DNA from: Duganella flavida
GTDB lineage: Bacteria > Pseudomonadota > Gammaproteobacteria > Burkholderiales > Burkholderiaceae_D
Reading direction: 5' to 3'
Assembly (NCBI RefSeq): GCF_009857445.1
Contig: NZ_WWCN01000004.1
Location: 186,001-250,000, forward strand
DNA: 64,000 nt
The translations under genes and the position numbers were made by a program. Below are positions 39,025 to 49,151 of the stretch, one piece after another. Under the pieces are notes generated by a model that worked only from the letters and a program-made list of their open reading frames with translations, was not told the origin of the DNA and did not search any database. The first letter of the stretch is position 1, and each line of letters starts with the position of its first letter.

Positions 39025-41361
39025 ATGAAATTATATTCTGACCGTATTACTTCAACTTCCTTGCGCCGTAGCCTGATCGGCGCCGCAGTCCTGGCCCTGT
39101 GCAGCGGTAGCGCACTGGCGATCGATCCTTTCGTCATCAAAGATATCCGCGTCGAAGGGATCCAGCGTACGGAAGCCGGTACGGTCTTCAGCTATCTGCC
39201 GGTCCGCGTCGGCGAAACCTTCAATGACGATAAATCCGTCACCGCCATCAAGGCACTGTATGCCACCGGTTTCTTCAAGGATGTGAAGCTGGAAAAAGAC
39301 GGCCAAGTGCTGGTGGTACTGGTCGAAGAACGTCCGGCCATCGCCAAGGTGGACTTCACCGGCACCAAGGAATTTGAAAAAGATACGCTGGTCAAAGCGC
39401 TGAAAGACATCGGCGTGGGCGAAGCCAAGATTTTCGATAAAGCCTCGGTCGACCGCGCGGAACAAGAGCTGAAGCGCCAGTACCTGTCGCACGGCCTGTA
39501 TGGCGTGAAAGTCATTACCACCGTTACTCCGATCGAGCGTAACCGCGTCAATATCACCTTCGCGGTGGACGAGGGCGACGTCGCCAAGATCAAAGAGATT
39601 AATATCGTCGGCAACAAGGTATTCAGCGACAAGGAGCTGAAAGACCAGTTGGCGCTGAATACGGGCGGCTGGTTCTCGTGGTACACCAAGGCTAACCAGT
39701 ATTCCAAGACCAAGCTGACCGGCGATATCGAATCGCTCAAGTCCTTCTACCTGAATCGCGGCTACATCGAGATGAATATCGAGTCGACCCAAGTGTCGAT
39801 CACGCCGGATAAGAAGGACATCTACATCACCGTCAACATCACCGAGGGCGAGAAGTATTCGGTCTCGGATATCAAGTTTGAAGGCGAGACCTTCGGCCGC
39901 GAAGATGAGCTGCGCCAGCTGGTGCTGCTGAAAAAAGGCGCGACCTATTCGGGCGAGCTGCTGACCGCCACCAACAAGCTGATTTCGGACCGCCTGGGCA
40001 CCTTCGGCTATGCTTTTGCCAACGTCAACGCCAATCCGGATATCGACCGCGAGAAGCGCCAGGTGGCCTTCACCTTCTTCATCGATCCGGGCAAGCGCGC
40101 GTATGTGCGCCACATGAATATCGCTGGCAACACCAGCACCCGCGACGAAGTTATCCGCCGCGAGTTCCGCCAGTTCGAATCGTCGTGGTACGACGCCAAT
40201 AAGATCAAACTGTCGCGCGACCGCGTTGACCGTCTGGGTTACTTCAAGGACGTGACCATCGACACACCGGAAGCGCAGGGCACTTCCGACCAGGTGGACG
40301 TCAACCTGACCGTGACCGAAAAACCGACCGGTAACTTCCAGATCGGCGGCGCGTTCTCGCAGTCGGAGAAATTCTCGTTCCAGGCCGCGATCCAGCAGGC
40401 CAACTTTGCCGGTTCGGGCACCACGGTGGGCCTGGAGCTGAACACGTCGAAATATAGCCGCACCATTTCGTTCTCGCAGACCGACCCTTACTACACCGAC
40501 GATGGCGTATCGCGCGGCTACGAGCTGTATCTGCGTACGCAGCAGCCGCCGGCGGCCAACATCGGCTACTACACCATCAAGCAGCACGGTGGCCGTATCA
40601 GCTACGGCGTGCCGTTCTCGGAAGTCGACACCGTGTTCTTCGGCATTGGCCTGGAACGCTCGATGATCACCACCGATGCGACTTCGCCGACCCGCTTCCG
40701 CGAATACGTCAATACGATCAACGGCACCACCTCCGGCATCGGTACCGCGTCCACCAACGCCGTGCCGCTGACGATGGCGTGGGCGCGCGACAGCCGCGAC
40801 TCGGCGCTGACGCCAACCGTTGGCCGCTACCAGCGCGCCAACCTGGAAATCGACGTGGTCGGTCAGCAGAAATACTACCGCGCGGTGTACGAACACCAGT
40901 GGTACAAACCGCTGTATCAGAAGGTCACGCTGGCACTGAAGGGCGAGATCGACTACGGTCACGGCCTGGGTAACAGCAGCTACCCTGTGTTCAAGAACTT
41001 CTACGGCGGCGGTATCGGTTCGGTGCGCGGTTACCTGAGCTCCACGCTGGGCGCAGTCGATTACACCTACGGCGATGCGCTGGGCGGTGCTTCGCGCCTG
41101 ATCGGCAATGCGGAACTGCAGCTGCCGTTCCCAGGTTCGGGCCAGGACCGCAGCTTGCGCTGGTTCGGCTTCCTCGACGGCGGCCAGGTGTACCAGGAAG
41201 GCCAGAAGATGCGCGCTTCGGAGCTGCGCTATTCGACCGGCCTGGGTATCAGCTGGATTTCGCCGGTAGGTCCGCTGAAACTGAGTTATGCTAAGCCCCT
41301 GAACGCCAAGACCGGCGACCGCCTGGAGCGCTTCCAGTTCCAGATGGGTAGCGGTTTCTGA
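39025..41361 (+). CDS. bamA: Outer membrane protein assembly factor BamA
   Basis: It is the core of the BAM machine that folds outer-membrane barrels. The 778 residues have a signal peptide (ending GSALAID), five POTRA domains starting FVIKDIRVEGIQRTEAG, and a 16-strand barrel with the L6 motif GSVRGYLSS. The C-terminus is FQMGSGF, with the terminal Phe of a beta-signal. It is 30 bases after rseP and followed by its chaperone Skp. Confidence 0.97.
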   Translation: MKLYSDRITSTSLRRSLIGAAVLALCSGSALAIDPFVIKDIRVEGIQRTEAGTVFSYLPVRVGETFNDDKSVTAIKALYATGFFKDVKLEKDGQVLVVLVEERPAIAKVDFTGTKEFEKDTLVKALKDIGVGEAKIFDKASVDRAEQELKRQYLSHGLYGVKVITTVTPIERNRVNITFAVDEGDVAKIKEINIVGNKVFSDKELKDQLALNTGGWFSWYTKANQYSKTKLTGDIESLKSFYLNRGYIEMNIESTQVSITPDKKDIYITVNITEGEKYSVSDIKFEGETFGREDELRQLVLLKKGATYSGELLTATNKLISDRLGTFGYAFANVNANPDIDREKRQVAFTFFIDPGKRAYVRHMNIAGNTSTRDEVIRREFRQFESSWYDANKIKLSRDRVDRLGYFKDVTIDTPEAQGTSDQVDVNLTVTEKPTGNFQIGGAFSQSEKFSFQAAIQQANFAGSGTTVGLELNTSKYSRTISFSQTDPYYTDDGVSRGYELYLRTQQPPAANIGYYTIKQHGGRISYGVPFSEVDTVFFGIGLERSMITTDATSPTRFREYVNTINGTTSGIGTASTNAVPLTMAWARDSRDSALTPTVGRYQRANLEIDVVGQQKYYRAVYEHQWYKPLYQKVTLALKGEIDYGHGLGNSSYPVFKNFYGGGIGSVRGYLSSTLGAVDYTYGDALGGASRLIGNAELQLPFPGSGQDRSLRWFGFLDGGQVYQEGQKMRASELRYSTGLGISWISPVGPLKLSYAKPLNAKTGDRLERFQFQMGSGF

Positions 41362-41398
41362 TGGTTTTGGGCATTAATTTTTATCTCGGAGAAATAAG

Positions 41399-41923
41399 TT
41401 GAAGACTGCATCCGCAACCCTGAGCAAATATCTCGCCGTGCTTGCACTGGGCTGGTGTTCCTTGGCGCCGGTGCAGGCCCAGACCTCGGCCTCGCGCATC
41501 GCGTGGATCAGCCCTGAGCGTATCTACAATGAATCCAAACTGGCCAAGCTGGCCGAGGAAAAATTGAAGGAAGAATTCAAGGCGCGCGAAAAAGCCATGG
41601 CCGACATGGCCGGCCGCCTGAAGACTGCTTCGGAAAAACTGGACAAGGATGCGCCAACGCTGACCGAGGCGGACCGCCTGAAACGCCAGCGCGACGTGTT
41701 CGAGCTGGATAAGGAATACCAGCGCCGCCAGCGCGAGTTCCGTGAAGACGTCAGCCAGCGTACCAACGAAGAGCGTCAGGCGATTTCGGAAAAGGCCACC
41801 AAAATCATCAAGCAGCTGGCTGCGGTGGAAGGCTTTGATATCGTGTTGCAGGACGCCGTCTGGGCCAGCAACCGCATCGACATCACCGAAAAGGTGCTGG
41901 CGGCTTTGGACAAAGACAAATAA
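41399..41923 (+). CDS. skp: Periplasmic chaperone Skp/OmpH family
   Basis: It carries unfolded outer-membrane proteins to BamA. The 174 residues have a signal peptide (ending APVQAQ), then the family opening SRIAWISPERIYNESKLAK. A long charged coiled coil (about 55-130) forms the tentacles. The start is TTG at 41399, preceded by CGGAG at suitable distance; no ATG gives a comparable signal peptide. Confidence 0.94.
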   Translation: MKTASATLSKYLAVLALGWCSLAPVQAQTSASRIAWISPERIYNESKLAKLAEEKLKEEFKAREKAMADMAGRLKTASEKLDKDAPTLTEADRLKRQRDVFELDKEYQRRQREFREDVSQRTNEERQAISEKATKIIKQLAAVEGFDIVLQDAVWASNRIDITEKVLAALDKDK

Positions 41924-41938
41924 AGATTGGATCACCCG

Positions 41939-42994
41939 ATGGGCACTCGACTAGGAGCATTGGTCGAACGCTTGGGCGGACAGTTGGTGGGCGATGCGAA
42001 CCTGGAAGTAACCGGGATCGCCCCACTGACTGATGCCGGCGTTTCGCACATCAGCTTTCTCAGTAATAGCAAACTGCGCGCGCAAGCGGCGCAGAGCCAG
42101 GCGGCGGCACTCATCGTGTCGGCCGCCGATGACGCTTTTATCGCGGCCGGCTACAGCGGCGCGCGCATCGTCGTCCCGAATCCGTATGTGTATTTCGCCC
42201 GCGCGGCACAGTATTTCGAATCGCTGACGGCCATCGTGCCGGCGGCCGGCGTGCACGCCACCGCCGTGGTGGCGGACAGCGCGCAGATCGCTGCATCGGC
42301 CCATATTGGCCCGCGCGTGGTGATTGAAGACGGCGCCGTGATTGAAGATGGCGCGGTGATCAGCGCCGGCTGTTTCATCGGCCGCGAGGCGGTGATCGGC
42401 GAGGGCACCAAGCTGTTTGCCAACGTGACCTTCCAGGCCTACTGCCAGATCGGCAAGCGCGGCATCATCCACTCCGGCGCGGTGATCGGCACCGACGGTT
42501 TTGGCTTTGCCAACGAAGGTGGCGTGTACATCAAGATTCCGCAGACTGGCCGTGTGATCATCGGCGACGACGTGGATATCGGCGCCAACACCACTATCGA
42601 CCGTGGCGCCTTGGCCGATACGATTATTGAAGATGGCGTGAAGCTGGACAACCAGATCCAGATCGGCCACAACTGCCATATCGGCGCGCACACGGCGATG
42701 GCCGGCTGCGTAGGCGTGGCAGGCAGCGCCAAGATCGGCAAATACTGCACCTTCGGCGGCGCCGCGATGGTGCTGGGGCATTTGACCATTGCCGATAAGG
42801 TGCACGTGGGTTCGGGCAGCATGGTATCGCGCTCGATCCTGGAACCGGGCCAGTACACCGGTTTCTACCCGCTGGCCAAGAACGCCGACTGGGAAAAATC
42901 GGCGGTCATCGTGCGCAACTTGCCGGCCATGCGCGATAAAATCCGCGCGCTGGAAAAAACCATTAAGACGAAAACAGAAGAAGACGAATCATGA
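41939..42994 (+). CDS. lpxD: UDP-3-O-(3-hydroxymyristoyl)glucosamine N-acyltransferase
   Basis: It performs the third step of lipid A synthesis, adding an N-linked acyl chain. The 351 residues have an N-terminal uridine-binding domain ([13 protein letters not shown] [12 protein letters not shown]) and a left-handed beta-helix built of hexapeptide repeats (about 100-300). The motif GFGFANEGG lies near the catalytic His. I prefer the ATG at 41939 to the TTG at 41927, since [14 protein letters not shown] matches the family start. It overlaps fabZ by ATGA. Confidence 0.96.
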   Translation: MGTRLGALVERLGGQLVGDANLEVTGIAPLTDAGVSHISFLSNSKLRAQAAQSQAAALIVSAADDAFIAAGYSGARIVVPNPYVYFARAAQYFESLTAIVPAAGVHATAVVADSAQIAASAHIGPRVVIEDGAVIEDGAVISAGCFIGREAVIGEGTKLFANVTFQAYCQIGKRGIIHSGAVIGTDGFGFANEGGVYIKIPQTGRVIIGDDVDIGANTTIDRGALADTIIEDGVKLDNQIQIGHNCHIGAHTAMAGCVGVAGSAKIGKYCTFGGAAMVLGHLTIADKVHVGSGSMVSRSILEPGQYTGFYPLAKNADWEKSAVIVRNLPAMRDKIRALEKTIKTKTEEDES

Positions 42995-43479
42995 CCACTA
43001 CCGAAAATAAGACCATGGACATCTGCGAGATCAAGTCCTACCTGCCGCACCGCTATCCGCTGCTGCTGGTTGACCGCGTGATTTCGTACGAAGAAGGCAA
43101 GACCATTACCGCCATCAAGAACGTAACCGTGAACGAAGAATTCTTCAACGGCCACTTCCCGCACAAGCCGGTCATGCCGGGCGTGCTGATGATCGAGGCG
43201 ATGGCGCAAACCGCAGCCCTGCTGTCGTTCAAGACCATGAACCTGAAGCCGGATGAGAACTCGGTGGTGTACTTCGTCGGTATCGACGGTGCGCGCTTCA
43301 AGCGCCCGGTAGGTCCTGGCGATCAGCTGCGCATGGATGTCGAGATCCTGCGCAACGCGCGCGGCATCTGGAAATACAAGGCAGTCGGCACGGTCGACGG
43401 CCAGGTGGCGGTTGAAGCGGAACTGATGTGCACCATCCGTAGCGCAACCGACGCCTCGCAGCCAGCAGCAGGGCAATAA
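42991..43479 (+). CDS. fabZ: (3R)-hydroxyacyl-ACP dehydratase FabZ
   Basis: It dehydrates 3-hydroxyacyl-ACP in fatty-acid elongation and competes with lipid A synthesis for the same substrate. The 162-residue hot-dog-fold protein has [13 protein letters not shown] and [20 protein letters not shown], with catalytic His and Glu. Its position between lpxD and lpxA is conserved. It starts in an ATGA overlap with lpxD. Confidence 0.97.
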   Translation: MTTTENKTMDICEIKSYLPHRYPLLLVDRVISYEEGKTITAIKNVTVNEEFFNGHFPHKPVMPGVLMIEAMAQTAALLSFKTMNLKPDENSVVYFVGIDGARFKRPVGPGDQLRMDVEILRNARGIWKYKAVGTVDGQVAVEAELMCTIRSATDASQPAAGQ

Positions 43480-43481
43480 TC

Positions 43482-44273
43482 ATGGCGAAGATCCACGCCA
43501 CCGCCGTCGTTGATAGCAAGGCCGAACTGCACGATAGCGTAGAAATTGGCCCGTACTCGGTGATCGGTCCTCACGTGACCATCGGCTCGGGCACCAAAGT
43601 CGGCCCGCACGTGGTCATCGAAGGCCATACCACTATTGGCAGCGACAACCAGTTCTTCCAGTTCTCGTCGATTGGCGCTGCGCCGCAGGACAAGAAGTGG
43701 AAGGGTGAGCCGACTCGCTTGACCATCGGCGACCGCAACACCATCCGCGAATTCTGCACCTTCAACACCGGCACGGTGCAGGACAAGGGCGTGACTTCGC
43801 TGGGCAACGACAACTGGATCTCGGCTTACGTCCACCTGGCGCATGACTGCGTTGTGGGTAGCAACACCATCTTCTCGAACAACGCGCAGATCGCGGGCCA
43901 CGTGGAGATTGGCGACTACGTCATCATGAGCGGCTTCGCCAATGTGCACCAGTTCTGCAAGATCGGCGCGCACGCGTTTGTCGGCATGAGCACCTCGCTG
44001 ACCCAGGACGTGCCGCCGTTCGTGCTGTTGAACGGTAATCCGGCTGCGGCGCATGGCGTCAATATCGAAGGCCTGAAACGCCGCGGCTTCACCCGTGAGC
44101 AGATCAACGGCATCCGCGCTGCATACAAAATCATTTACCGTTCGGGTAACACGCTGGAAGAAGCGAAGGCTTTGCTGATCGCTGAAGAAGCGGCAGTACC
44201 GGCTGACGTGGCGCTGCATATGCGTTCCATGCGCGAGTTCCTCGATACCGCGTCCCGTGGCATCGTTCGATAA
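43482..44273 (+). CDS. lpxA: UDP-N-acetylglucosamine acyltransferase
   Basis: It performs the first step of lipid A synthesis. The 263 residues form a left-handed beta-helix of hexapeptide repeats (IGPYSVIGPHVTIG onward), with VHLAHDCVVG (catalytic His), NNAQIAGHVEIGDY, and the C-terminal helical segment GLKRRGFTREQINGIRAAY. It starts 2 bases after fabZ, and its end overlaps the lpxB start by 17 bases. Confidence 0.97.
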   Translation: MAKIHATAVVDSKAELHDSVEIGPYSVIGPHVTIGSGTKVGPHVVIEGHTTIGSDNQFFQFSSIGAAPQDKKWKGEPTRLTIGDRNTIREFCTFNTGTVQDKGVTSLGNDNWISAYVHLAHDCVVGSNTIFSNNAQIAGHVEIGDYVIMSGFANVHQFCKIGAHAFVGMSTSLTQDVPPFVLLNGNPAAAHGVNIEGLKRRGFTREQINGIRAAYKIIYRSGNTLEEAKALLIAEEAAVPADVALHMRSMREFLDTASRGIVR

Positions 44274-45432
44274 ATCGCTGGCGGGGCAACCCGCCATCGC
44301 CCTCGTGGCAGGCGAGCCGTCCGGCGACATGCTGGCGGCTCGTTTGCTTTCCGGCCTGCGTCCGCACTTGCCGGAAGCGCGTTTCCACGGCATCGGCGGC
44401 GACCATATGATCGCGCAGGGCTTCGAGTCGCACTGGCCGATGGACCAGTTGACTGTGCGCGGCCTGTTGCCGGTGCTGATGAAGTACCGTGAGCTGAAAG
44501 GCATCCAGAACCAGCTGCGCGACCAGCTGCTGGCTGAGCGCCCGTCGGTCTTCATTGGCGCCGACTATCCGGGCTTTAATCTCGGGCTGGAAGAGCAGCT
44601 GAAGGCGGCCGGCATCCCTACCATGCACTACATCGGCCCGCAGATCTGGGCCTGGCGCGGTGGCCGCATCAAGAAAATCATCCGCGCTGTATCGCACATG
44701 CTGGTGGTGTTCCCGTTCGAGGAAGAGATCTACACGCAGGCCGGCGTGCCGGTCAGCTATGTCGGCCATCCGCTGGCCGAGCTGATTCCGATGACGCCGG
44801 ACGAAGGTGCCGCCAAGCGCGCACTGGGACTGCCGGAAGACGCCAACGTAGTCACCATCATGCCGGGCAGCCGCATGTCGGAGATCAAGTACAACACGGT
44901 AGCCTTCATGCAGGCGGCCAAGCTGCTCAAGCTGCGCGACCGGTCGCTGCGTTTCGTCGCGCCGATGGCGGGCGAACGCCAGAAGCAGTACTTCCTGCAA
45001 CTGGTGGCGCAAGCGGGCTTGCAAGACATTGAGATCCAGCTGCTGGATGGCCAATCGCACACCGCGATTGCCGCCGCCGATGCGGTGATGGTGGCCTCCG
45101 GCACAGCCTCGCTGGAAGTGGCGCTGTTCAAGAAGCCGATGGTCATCGCCTACAAGATGATTGAACTGGAATGGCAAATCCTGCGCCACTTCGGCTACCA
45201 GCCGTGGATTGGCTTGCCGAATATTTTAGCGCGCGAGTTTCTGGTGCCGGAGCTGCTGCAGCACGACGCCAACCCCGAAGCGCTGGCGGAAGCCATGTGG
45301 AAGCAGCTGAGCGACGCGCCGCATCGCCTGCGCTTGGCGCAGCGTTTCACCGACATGCATCACAGCCTGCTGCGCAACAGCGCGGAGGAAAGCGCAGCCG
45401 CCGTGCTGCGAGTAATTGAAGGAAAAAAGTGA
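44257..45432 (+). CDS. lpxB: Lipid-A-disaccharide synthase
   Basis: This GT19 glycosyltransferase joins UDP-diacylglucosamine and lipid X. The 391 residues include [53 protein letters not shown] and the donor-site [11 protein letters not shown]. The start is GTG at 44257 inside the lpxA end, the only start that keeps the N-terminal fold. Confidence 0.96.
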   Translation: MASFDKSLAGQPAIALVAGEPSGDMLAARLLSGLRPHLPEARFHGIGGDHMIAQGFESHWPMDQLTVRGLLPVLMKYRELKGIQNQLRDQLLAERPSVFIGADYPGFNLGLEEQLKAAGIPTMHYIGPQIWAWRGGRIKKIIRAVSHMLVVFPFEEEIYTQAGVPVSYVGHPLAELIPMTPDEGAAKRALGLPEDANVVTIMPGSRMSEIKYNTVAFMQAAKLLKLRDRSLRFVAPMAGERQKQYFLQLVAQAGLQDIEIQLLDGQSHTAIAAADAVMVASGTASLEVALFKKPMVIAYKMIELEWQILRHFGYQPWIGLPNILAREFLVPELLQHDANPEALAEAMWKQLSDAPHRLRLAQRFTDMHHSLLRNSAEESAAAVLRVIEGKK

Positions 45433-46049
45433 AGAACCAAACCTTAGGCCTGTTCGACGACCTGCCGCCATCGCCCGATGAAATCATCTGCGGCGTGGAC
45501 GAGGCAGGACGCGGGCCGCTGGCCGGTCCGGTGTACGCGGCCGCCGTTATTCTCGATCCAATGCGGCCGATTGAAGGCTTGCGCGATTCGAAAAAACTCA
45601 ACGAAGCCAAGCGCGATATGCTGGCACCGCTGATCAAGCAGTACGCGCTGGCATGGGCCATCGCCGAAGCGTCGGAAGAAGAAATCGACAAGCTGAATAT
45701 TTTGCAGGCCTCCATGCTGGCCATGCGCCGCGCCGTGGAAGCCCTGAGCACCGTGCCGACGCTGGCCCTGATCGACGGCAACCGCTGTCCGGTGATGAAG
45801 GTGCAGAGCATCGCCATCGTCGGCGGCGACGACAAGGTGGAAGCCATTTCGGCTGCCTCCATCCTTGCCAAGACCGCGCGCGATGCTGCGCTGGTGACGC
45901 TGCACGCGCAGTATCCGCAGTACTGCTTCGACCAGCACAAAGGCTACGGCACTGCGCTGCACCTGGCGCGCCTGCGCGAGCATGGCCCGTCGCCAGTGCA
46001 TCGCCGTTCGTTCGCGCCAGTGCGCGCGCTGCTGGGAGAGGGCAAATGA
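45429..46049 (+). CDS. rnhB: Ribonuclease HII
   Basis: It removes ribonucleotides misincorporated in DNA and cuts RNA-DNA hybrids. The 206 residues have the catalytic motif [17 protein letters not shown] (Asp-Glu pair), [19 protein letters not shown] and the later [11 protein letters not shown]. The start is GTG at 45429, overlapping the lpxB stop by 4 bases (GTGA). It shares an ATGA overlap with the following methyltransferase gene. Confidence 0.96.
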   Translation: MKNQTLGLFDDLPPSPDEIICGVDEAGRGPLAGPVYAAAVILDPMRPIEGLRDSKKLNEAKRDMLAPLIKQYALAWAIAEASEEEIDKLNILQASMLAMRRAVEALSTVPTLALIDGNRCPVMKVQSIAIVGGDDKVEAISAASILAKTARDAALVTLHAQYPQYCFDQHKGYGTALHLARLREHGPSPVHRRSFAPVRALLGEGK

Positions 46050-46831
46050 AGACGATTACCTCGCGCGACAACGCGCAATACAAGGAACTGGTCAAGCTGG
46101 CCGGCAGCCAGTCGGCACGCCGCAAGGCAGGCCGCACGCTGCTAGACGGCGTCCATCTGTGCGAATCCTACTTGCAGCTGCGCGGCCTGCCGGAGCAGTG
46201 CGTGGTGAGCGAAGGCTCGCTGCAAAATCCTGAAGTGATGGACATCATCGGCAAGCTGGAAGCGCAGCGCGCCCACGTGCTGGCCTTGCCGGATGCGCTG
46301 TACAACGCTGTCAGCCAAGTCGAACATGGCGTCGGCGTGATGTTCCTGATCGATACGCCGGAGCGCGCGGTGACCGCGCCTATGAGCGTGTCGGCGGTAC
46401 TGCTGGACGGCGTGCAGGATCCCGGCAACGTCGGCTCCATCCTGCGCAGCGCGGCTGCTGCGGGCATCAAGCAAGTGTATTGCAGCGCCGGCACAGCATT
46501 CTGCTGGTCGCCAAAAGTGCTGCGTGCCGCGATGGGCGCGCATTTTGTGCTCGATATTTTTGAAAATGTCGAACTCGCGGAACTGGTACGCAACGCCAAA
46601 GTCCAGACGCTGGCCACCAGCGGCTACGCCACCCAGCGCCTGTACGACGTCGATCTGCGCGTGCCGACCGCGTGGCTGTTCGGCCACGAAGGGCAGGGCG
46701 TGGCGGATGATTTGCTGTCGATGGCCACGCACCAGGTGGTGATTCCGCACCTTGGGCAGGTCGAGTCGCTGAACGTGGCTGCCTGCGCGGCAGTTTGCTT
46801 TTTCGAGCAAGTAAGGCAGAATCAGGCTTAA
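46046..46831 (+). CDS. RNA 2'-O-methyltransferase, TrmH/SpoU family
   Basis: This SPOUT-class enzyme has 261 residues. An N-terminal substrate-binding domain ([27 protein letters not shown]) precedes the trefoil-knot motifs [28 protein letters not shown] and [18 protein letters not shown]. It is likely an rRNA Gm or Um methylase of the RlmB type, but the target is not determinable here. The ATG at 46046 overlaps the rnhB stop; the open frame extending back to 45653 is the +2 shadow of rnhB. Confidence 0.93.
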   Translation: MKTITSRDNAQYKELVKLAGSQSARRKAGRTLLDGVHLCESYLQLRGLPEQCVVSEGSLQNPEVMDIIGKLEAQRAHVLALPDALYNAVSQVEHGVGVMFLIDTPERAVTAPMSVSAVLLDGVQDPGNVGSILRSAAAAGIKQVYCSAGTAFCWSPKVLRAAMGAHFVLDIFENVELAELVRNAKVQTLATSGYATQRLYDVDLRVPTAWLFGHEGQGVADDLLSMATHQVVIPHLGQVESLNVAACAAVCFFEQVRQNQA

Positions 46832-46850
46832 GAACACACCGGAGCCGTAC

Positions 46851-48050
46851 ATGGATATCGCGCAGTTGCATTTTCTGGTAGCCGAAGGAGATCAGGTTCA
46901 ACGCCACGCTCTTGCGGATATCCTGGTGCATGTTGGCGTTGGCCACATCACGCAGGCGCCGGATGGCCACACGGCGCTGCGCCACTTCAATGCTGGCATT
47001 ACGCCGGCGGTGGACATCGCCATCATCGACCTGGCACTGCCGGGAATGGATGCGCTGGAACTGATCCGCCGCCTCGGCGAGGCGCGCTGCAAGGCGGGCA
47101 TCATCGTGGTGGGCGCGCAGACCAATGCGGTGCTGTTCTCGGTTGAGACCATGGCTGATGCTTACGGCGTGAATGTGCTGGGTGCGATCGGCAAGCCGGT
47201 GATTGGCAGCCGCTTGATGGCATTAGTCGCCAACTACCTGCAGCCTGGTGAAGGGCGTGGCGAGTTTGTGCCGGCGCCGAAGCTGTCGTTTGCCGAAGTG
47301 GGGCAGGGTTTGCAGGCGCGCGAGTTTGATCCTTTCTTCCAGCCGAAGATTGAGCTGGAGACCGGGCAGGTCAAAGGCCTGGAGATGTTTGCGCGCTGGC
47401 GGCATCCGCTGCATGGCGTGCTTGGGCCGGCGTCATTCATGCAGGCGCTGGAAGATCACCGCCGCGTGGATTTCCTCGACTGGACCATGATCGAGAAGTC
47501 AGTGGTAGCGTGCCGCACTTTGCATGATCAGGGCGTGCCGATTTCCGTGTCGATCAATGTCGACCAGACCACGCTGGCGCATCCGCAATTCATGGAGCAG
47601 ATTGCGGCTTGTCTTGAGCGGCATCGCATCATGGCGGACTACATCACGTTTGAAATGACCGAGTCGTCGGTGTTGAGTACCGATCCGCATTTCCTTGAGC
47701 GATTGCTGCGCTTGAGGATGAAAGGCTTCGGCCTGGCGATCGACGATTACGGTACGGGGCGCAGCAATCTGCAACTGCTGGCGCGTATTCCGTTTTCGGA
47801 ATTGAAAATAGATCGCAGCTTCGTGGACGGCGCCTCCAAGCGCGCAGCGATTGGGACCGTGCTGCGTTCTTGCCTCGGCTTGGCGCGCAGCCTCGATCGC
47901 AAATCGGTGGCGGTAGGCGTGGAGACCAAGCAGGATTGGGACTTCCTGCAAAGCCTCGGCTGCACCTACGCGCAAGGCTACTACATCGCCAAACCCATGC
48001 CCGTAGAAGATTTCCCGGGTTGGCTAGCTGATTGGCAGCACTTCTTCTGA
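46851..48050 (+). CDS. Response regulator with degenerate EAL domain
   Basis: The 399-residue protein has a receiver domain (about 6-128) with E12/D14 in place of the usual acidic pair, phosphoacceptor D60 (IIDLALPGMDA) and the conserved Lys in GAIGKPV. An EAL domain follows (about 150-395). EAL domains hydrolyse c-di-GMP. Here EAL is EMF (178-180), and the EGVE loop is VGVE, with V355 replacing a conserved Glu. The other signature residues remain: SINV Asn, FEMTES Glu, DDYGTG, LKIDRSF Lys and AQGYYIAKP Gln. It may bind c-di-GMP without cutting it, or be only weakly active. No cognate kinase is adjacent. Confidence 0.9.
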   Translation: MDIAQLHFLVAEGDQVQRHALADILVHVGVGHITQAPDGHTALRHFNAGITPAVDIAIIDLALPGMDALELIRRLGEARCKAGIIVVGAQTNAVLFSVETMADAYGVNVLGAIGKPVIGSRLMALVANYLQPGEGRGEFVPAPKLSFAEVGQGLQAREFDPFFQPKIELETGQVKGLEMFARWRHPLHGVLGPASFMQALEDHRRVDFLDWTMIEKSVVACRTLHDQGVPISVSINVDQTTLAHPQFMEQIAACLERHRIMADYITFEMTESSVLSTDPHFLERLLRLRMKGFGLAIDDYGTGRSNLQLLARIPFSELKIDRSFVDGASKRAAIGTVLRSCLGLARSLDRKSVAVGVETKQDWDFLQSLGCTYAQGYYIAKPMPVEDFPGWLADWQHFF

Positions 48051-48096
48051 GGCTCTACCCCACACGCTTTTGCCTCGACGCTGGCGTTACCACTTA

Positions 48097-48126
48097 AGGG
48101 TCAGACCCCGTACGGGGTCTGACCCT
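48097..48126 (+). repeat. 30-bp perfect palindrome, GGGTCAGACCCC family
   Basis: The left arm AGGGTCAGACCCCGT is followed directly by its reverse complement. It lies in the 99-base gap between the converging ends of the EAL gene and ppsR. It differs from the palindrome at 18700-18729 only by exchange of TCAG and TCTG within each arm. The repeated use at convergent gene ends suggests a dispersed REP-like element, possibly acting in 3' end formation. Confidence 0.85.
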
Positions 48127-48149
48127 GCGTGGCCGTGCGGGTTTGCGAA

Positions 48150-48998
48150 CTAGTACTCCCGGCGGTCCGGTTTGATCTCTTGCAGGATCGTGGTCGAGAT
48201 TTCCTCGATCGACTTGGTGGTCGAGGACAGCCAGCGGATGCCTTCGCGCTTCATCATCAACTCTGCTTCGTTGACCTCATAGCGGCAGTTTTCCAGCGCT
48301 GCGTATTTGCTGCCTGCACGGCGTTCATTGCGGATTTCGCTCAAACGTTCCGGCGTAATCGTCAAACCAAAAATCTTGGACTTGAACTCATACAGCGACG
48401 ACGGCAGCTTGCCGCGCTCGAAGTCGTCCGGAATCAGCGGATAGTTGGCCGCCTTGATCCCATACTGCATCGCCAGATACAAGCTAGTCGGGGTCTTGCC
48501 CGAGCGCGACACGCCCACCAGAATCACATCGGCCGACGACAAATTTTTGTGCGACTGGCCGTCATCATGCGCCAGCGAGAAGTTGATCGCCTCGATCCGG
48601 TTTTTGTATTCCTCGCTGTCGACGATGTTGTGCGAACGCCCAATCGTGTGGGTCGATTTCACGCCCAACTCTTGTTCCAATGGCGCAACAAACGTCTGGA
48701 ACATGTCCATATACATGCCCTTGCATAGACGAATGATGTCCGACAACTCGGTCTTCACCAGCGTGGAAAAGATGATCGGGCGCTGACCGTCGGTGGCAAA
48801 TGCCTCGTTAATTTTGCGCACTGCATCATGCGCCTTGTCCAGCGTATCGATGAACGGCAGGCGCACCTGGCGGAAGCGCAGCTCGAACTGGGTCAGCACC
48901 GAGTGACCGAAGGTTTCAGCAGTAATGCCAGTCCCGTCCGAGACAAAAAAGACGGTGCGGGCGGCGGAGGGCAGTGGTGGTCGTTGTTCTTGTGTCAT
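48150..48998 (-). CDS. ppsR: Pyruvate, water dikinase regulatory protein (PSRP)
   Basis: This bifunctional kinase/phosphorylase inactivates PEP synthase by ADP-dependent phosphorylation of a Thr next to its catalytic His, and reactivates it by phosphorolysis. The 282-residue DUF299 protein has [20 protein letters not shown] at the N-terminus and the P-loop-like [15 protein letters not shown]. It is divergent from ppsA across 153 bases, the classic arrangement. Confidence 0.95.
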   Translation of the reverse strand: MTQEQRPPLPSAARTVFFVSDGTGITAETFGHSVLTQFELRFRQVRLPFIDTLDKAHDAVRKINEAFATDGQRPIIFSTLVKTELSDIIRLCKGMYMDMFQTFVAPLEQELGVKSTHTIGRSHNIVDSEEYKNRIEAINFSLAHDDGQSHKNLSSADVILVGVSRSGKTPTSLYLAMQYGIKAANYPLIPDDFERGKLPSSLYEFKSKIFGLTITPERLSEIRNERRAGSKYAALENCRYEVNEAELMMKREGIRWLSSTTKSIEEISTTILQEIKPDRREY

Positions 48999-49025
48999 GT
49001 AGAGGACGCTATCGGGTATTGTGGT

Positions 49026-49054
49026 TCGTCAATTCGCGCTTCAGGCTGTAGAAT
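49026..49054 (+). promoter_or_regulatory. Weak candidate promoter for ppsA
   Basis: TAGAAT at 49049-49054 is a fair -10 box. The element 17 bases upstream (TCGTCA, 49026-49031) is a poor -35. A start here would give a leader of about 90 bases. The region is shared with the divergent ppsR promoter. By eye only. Confidence 0.3.
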
Positions 49055-49151
49055 GAGCGCCAATGGTTTTATTGTGCTGCACGACGAACAGAATAACAAG
49101 AAACAAGTCTGCGCCTCGCTGGAAGATTTCTATCATCAAAAAGGTGTAATT

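Noticed and set aside
45653..46045. N-terminal extension of the RNA methyltransferase frame
   Set aside because: This stretch is rnhB read in another frame; the ATG at 46046 coincides with the rnhB stop and the family start.
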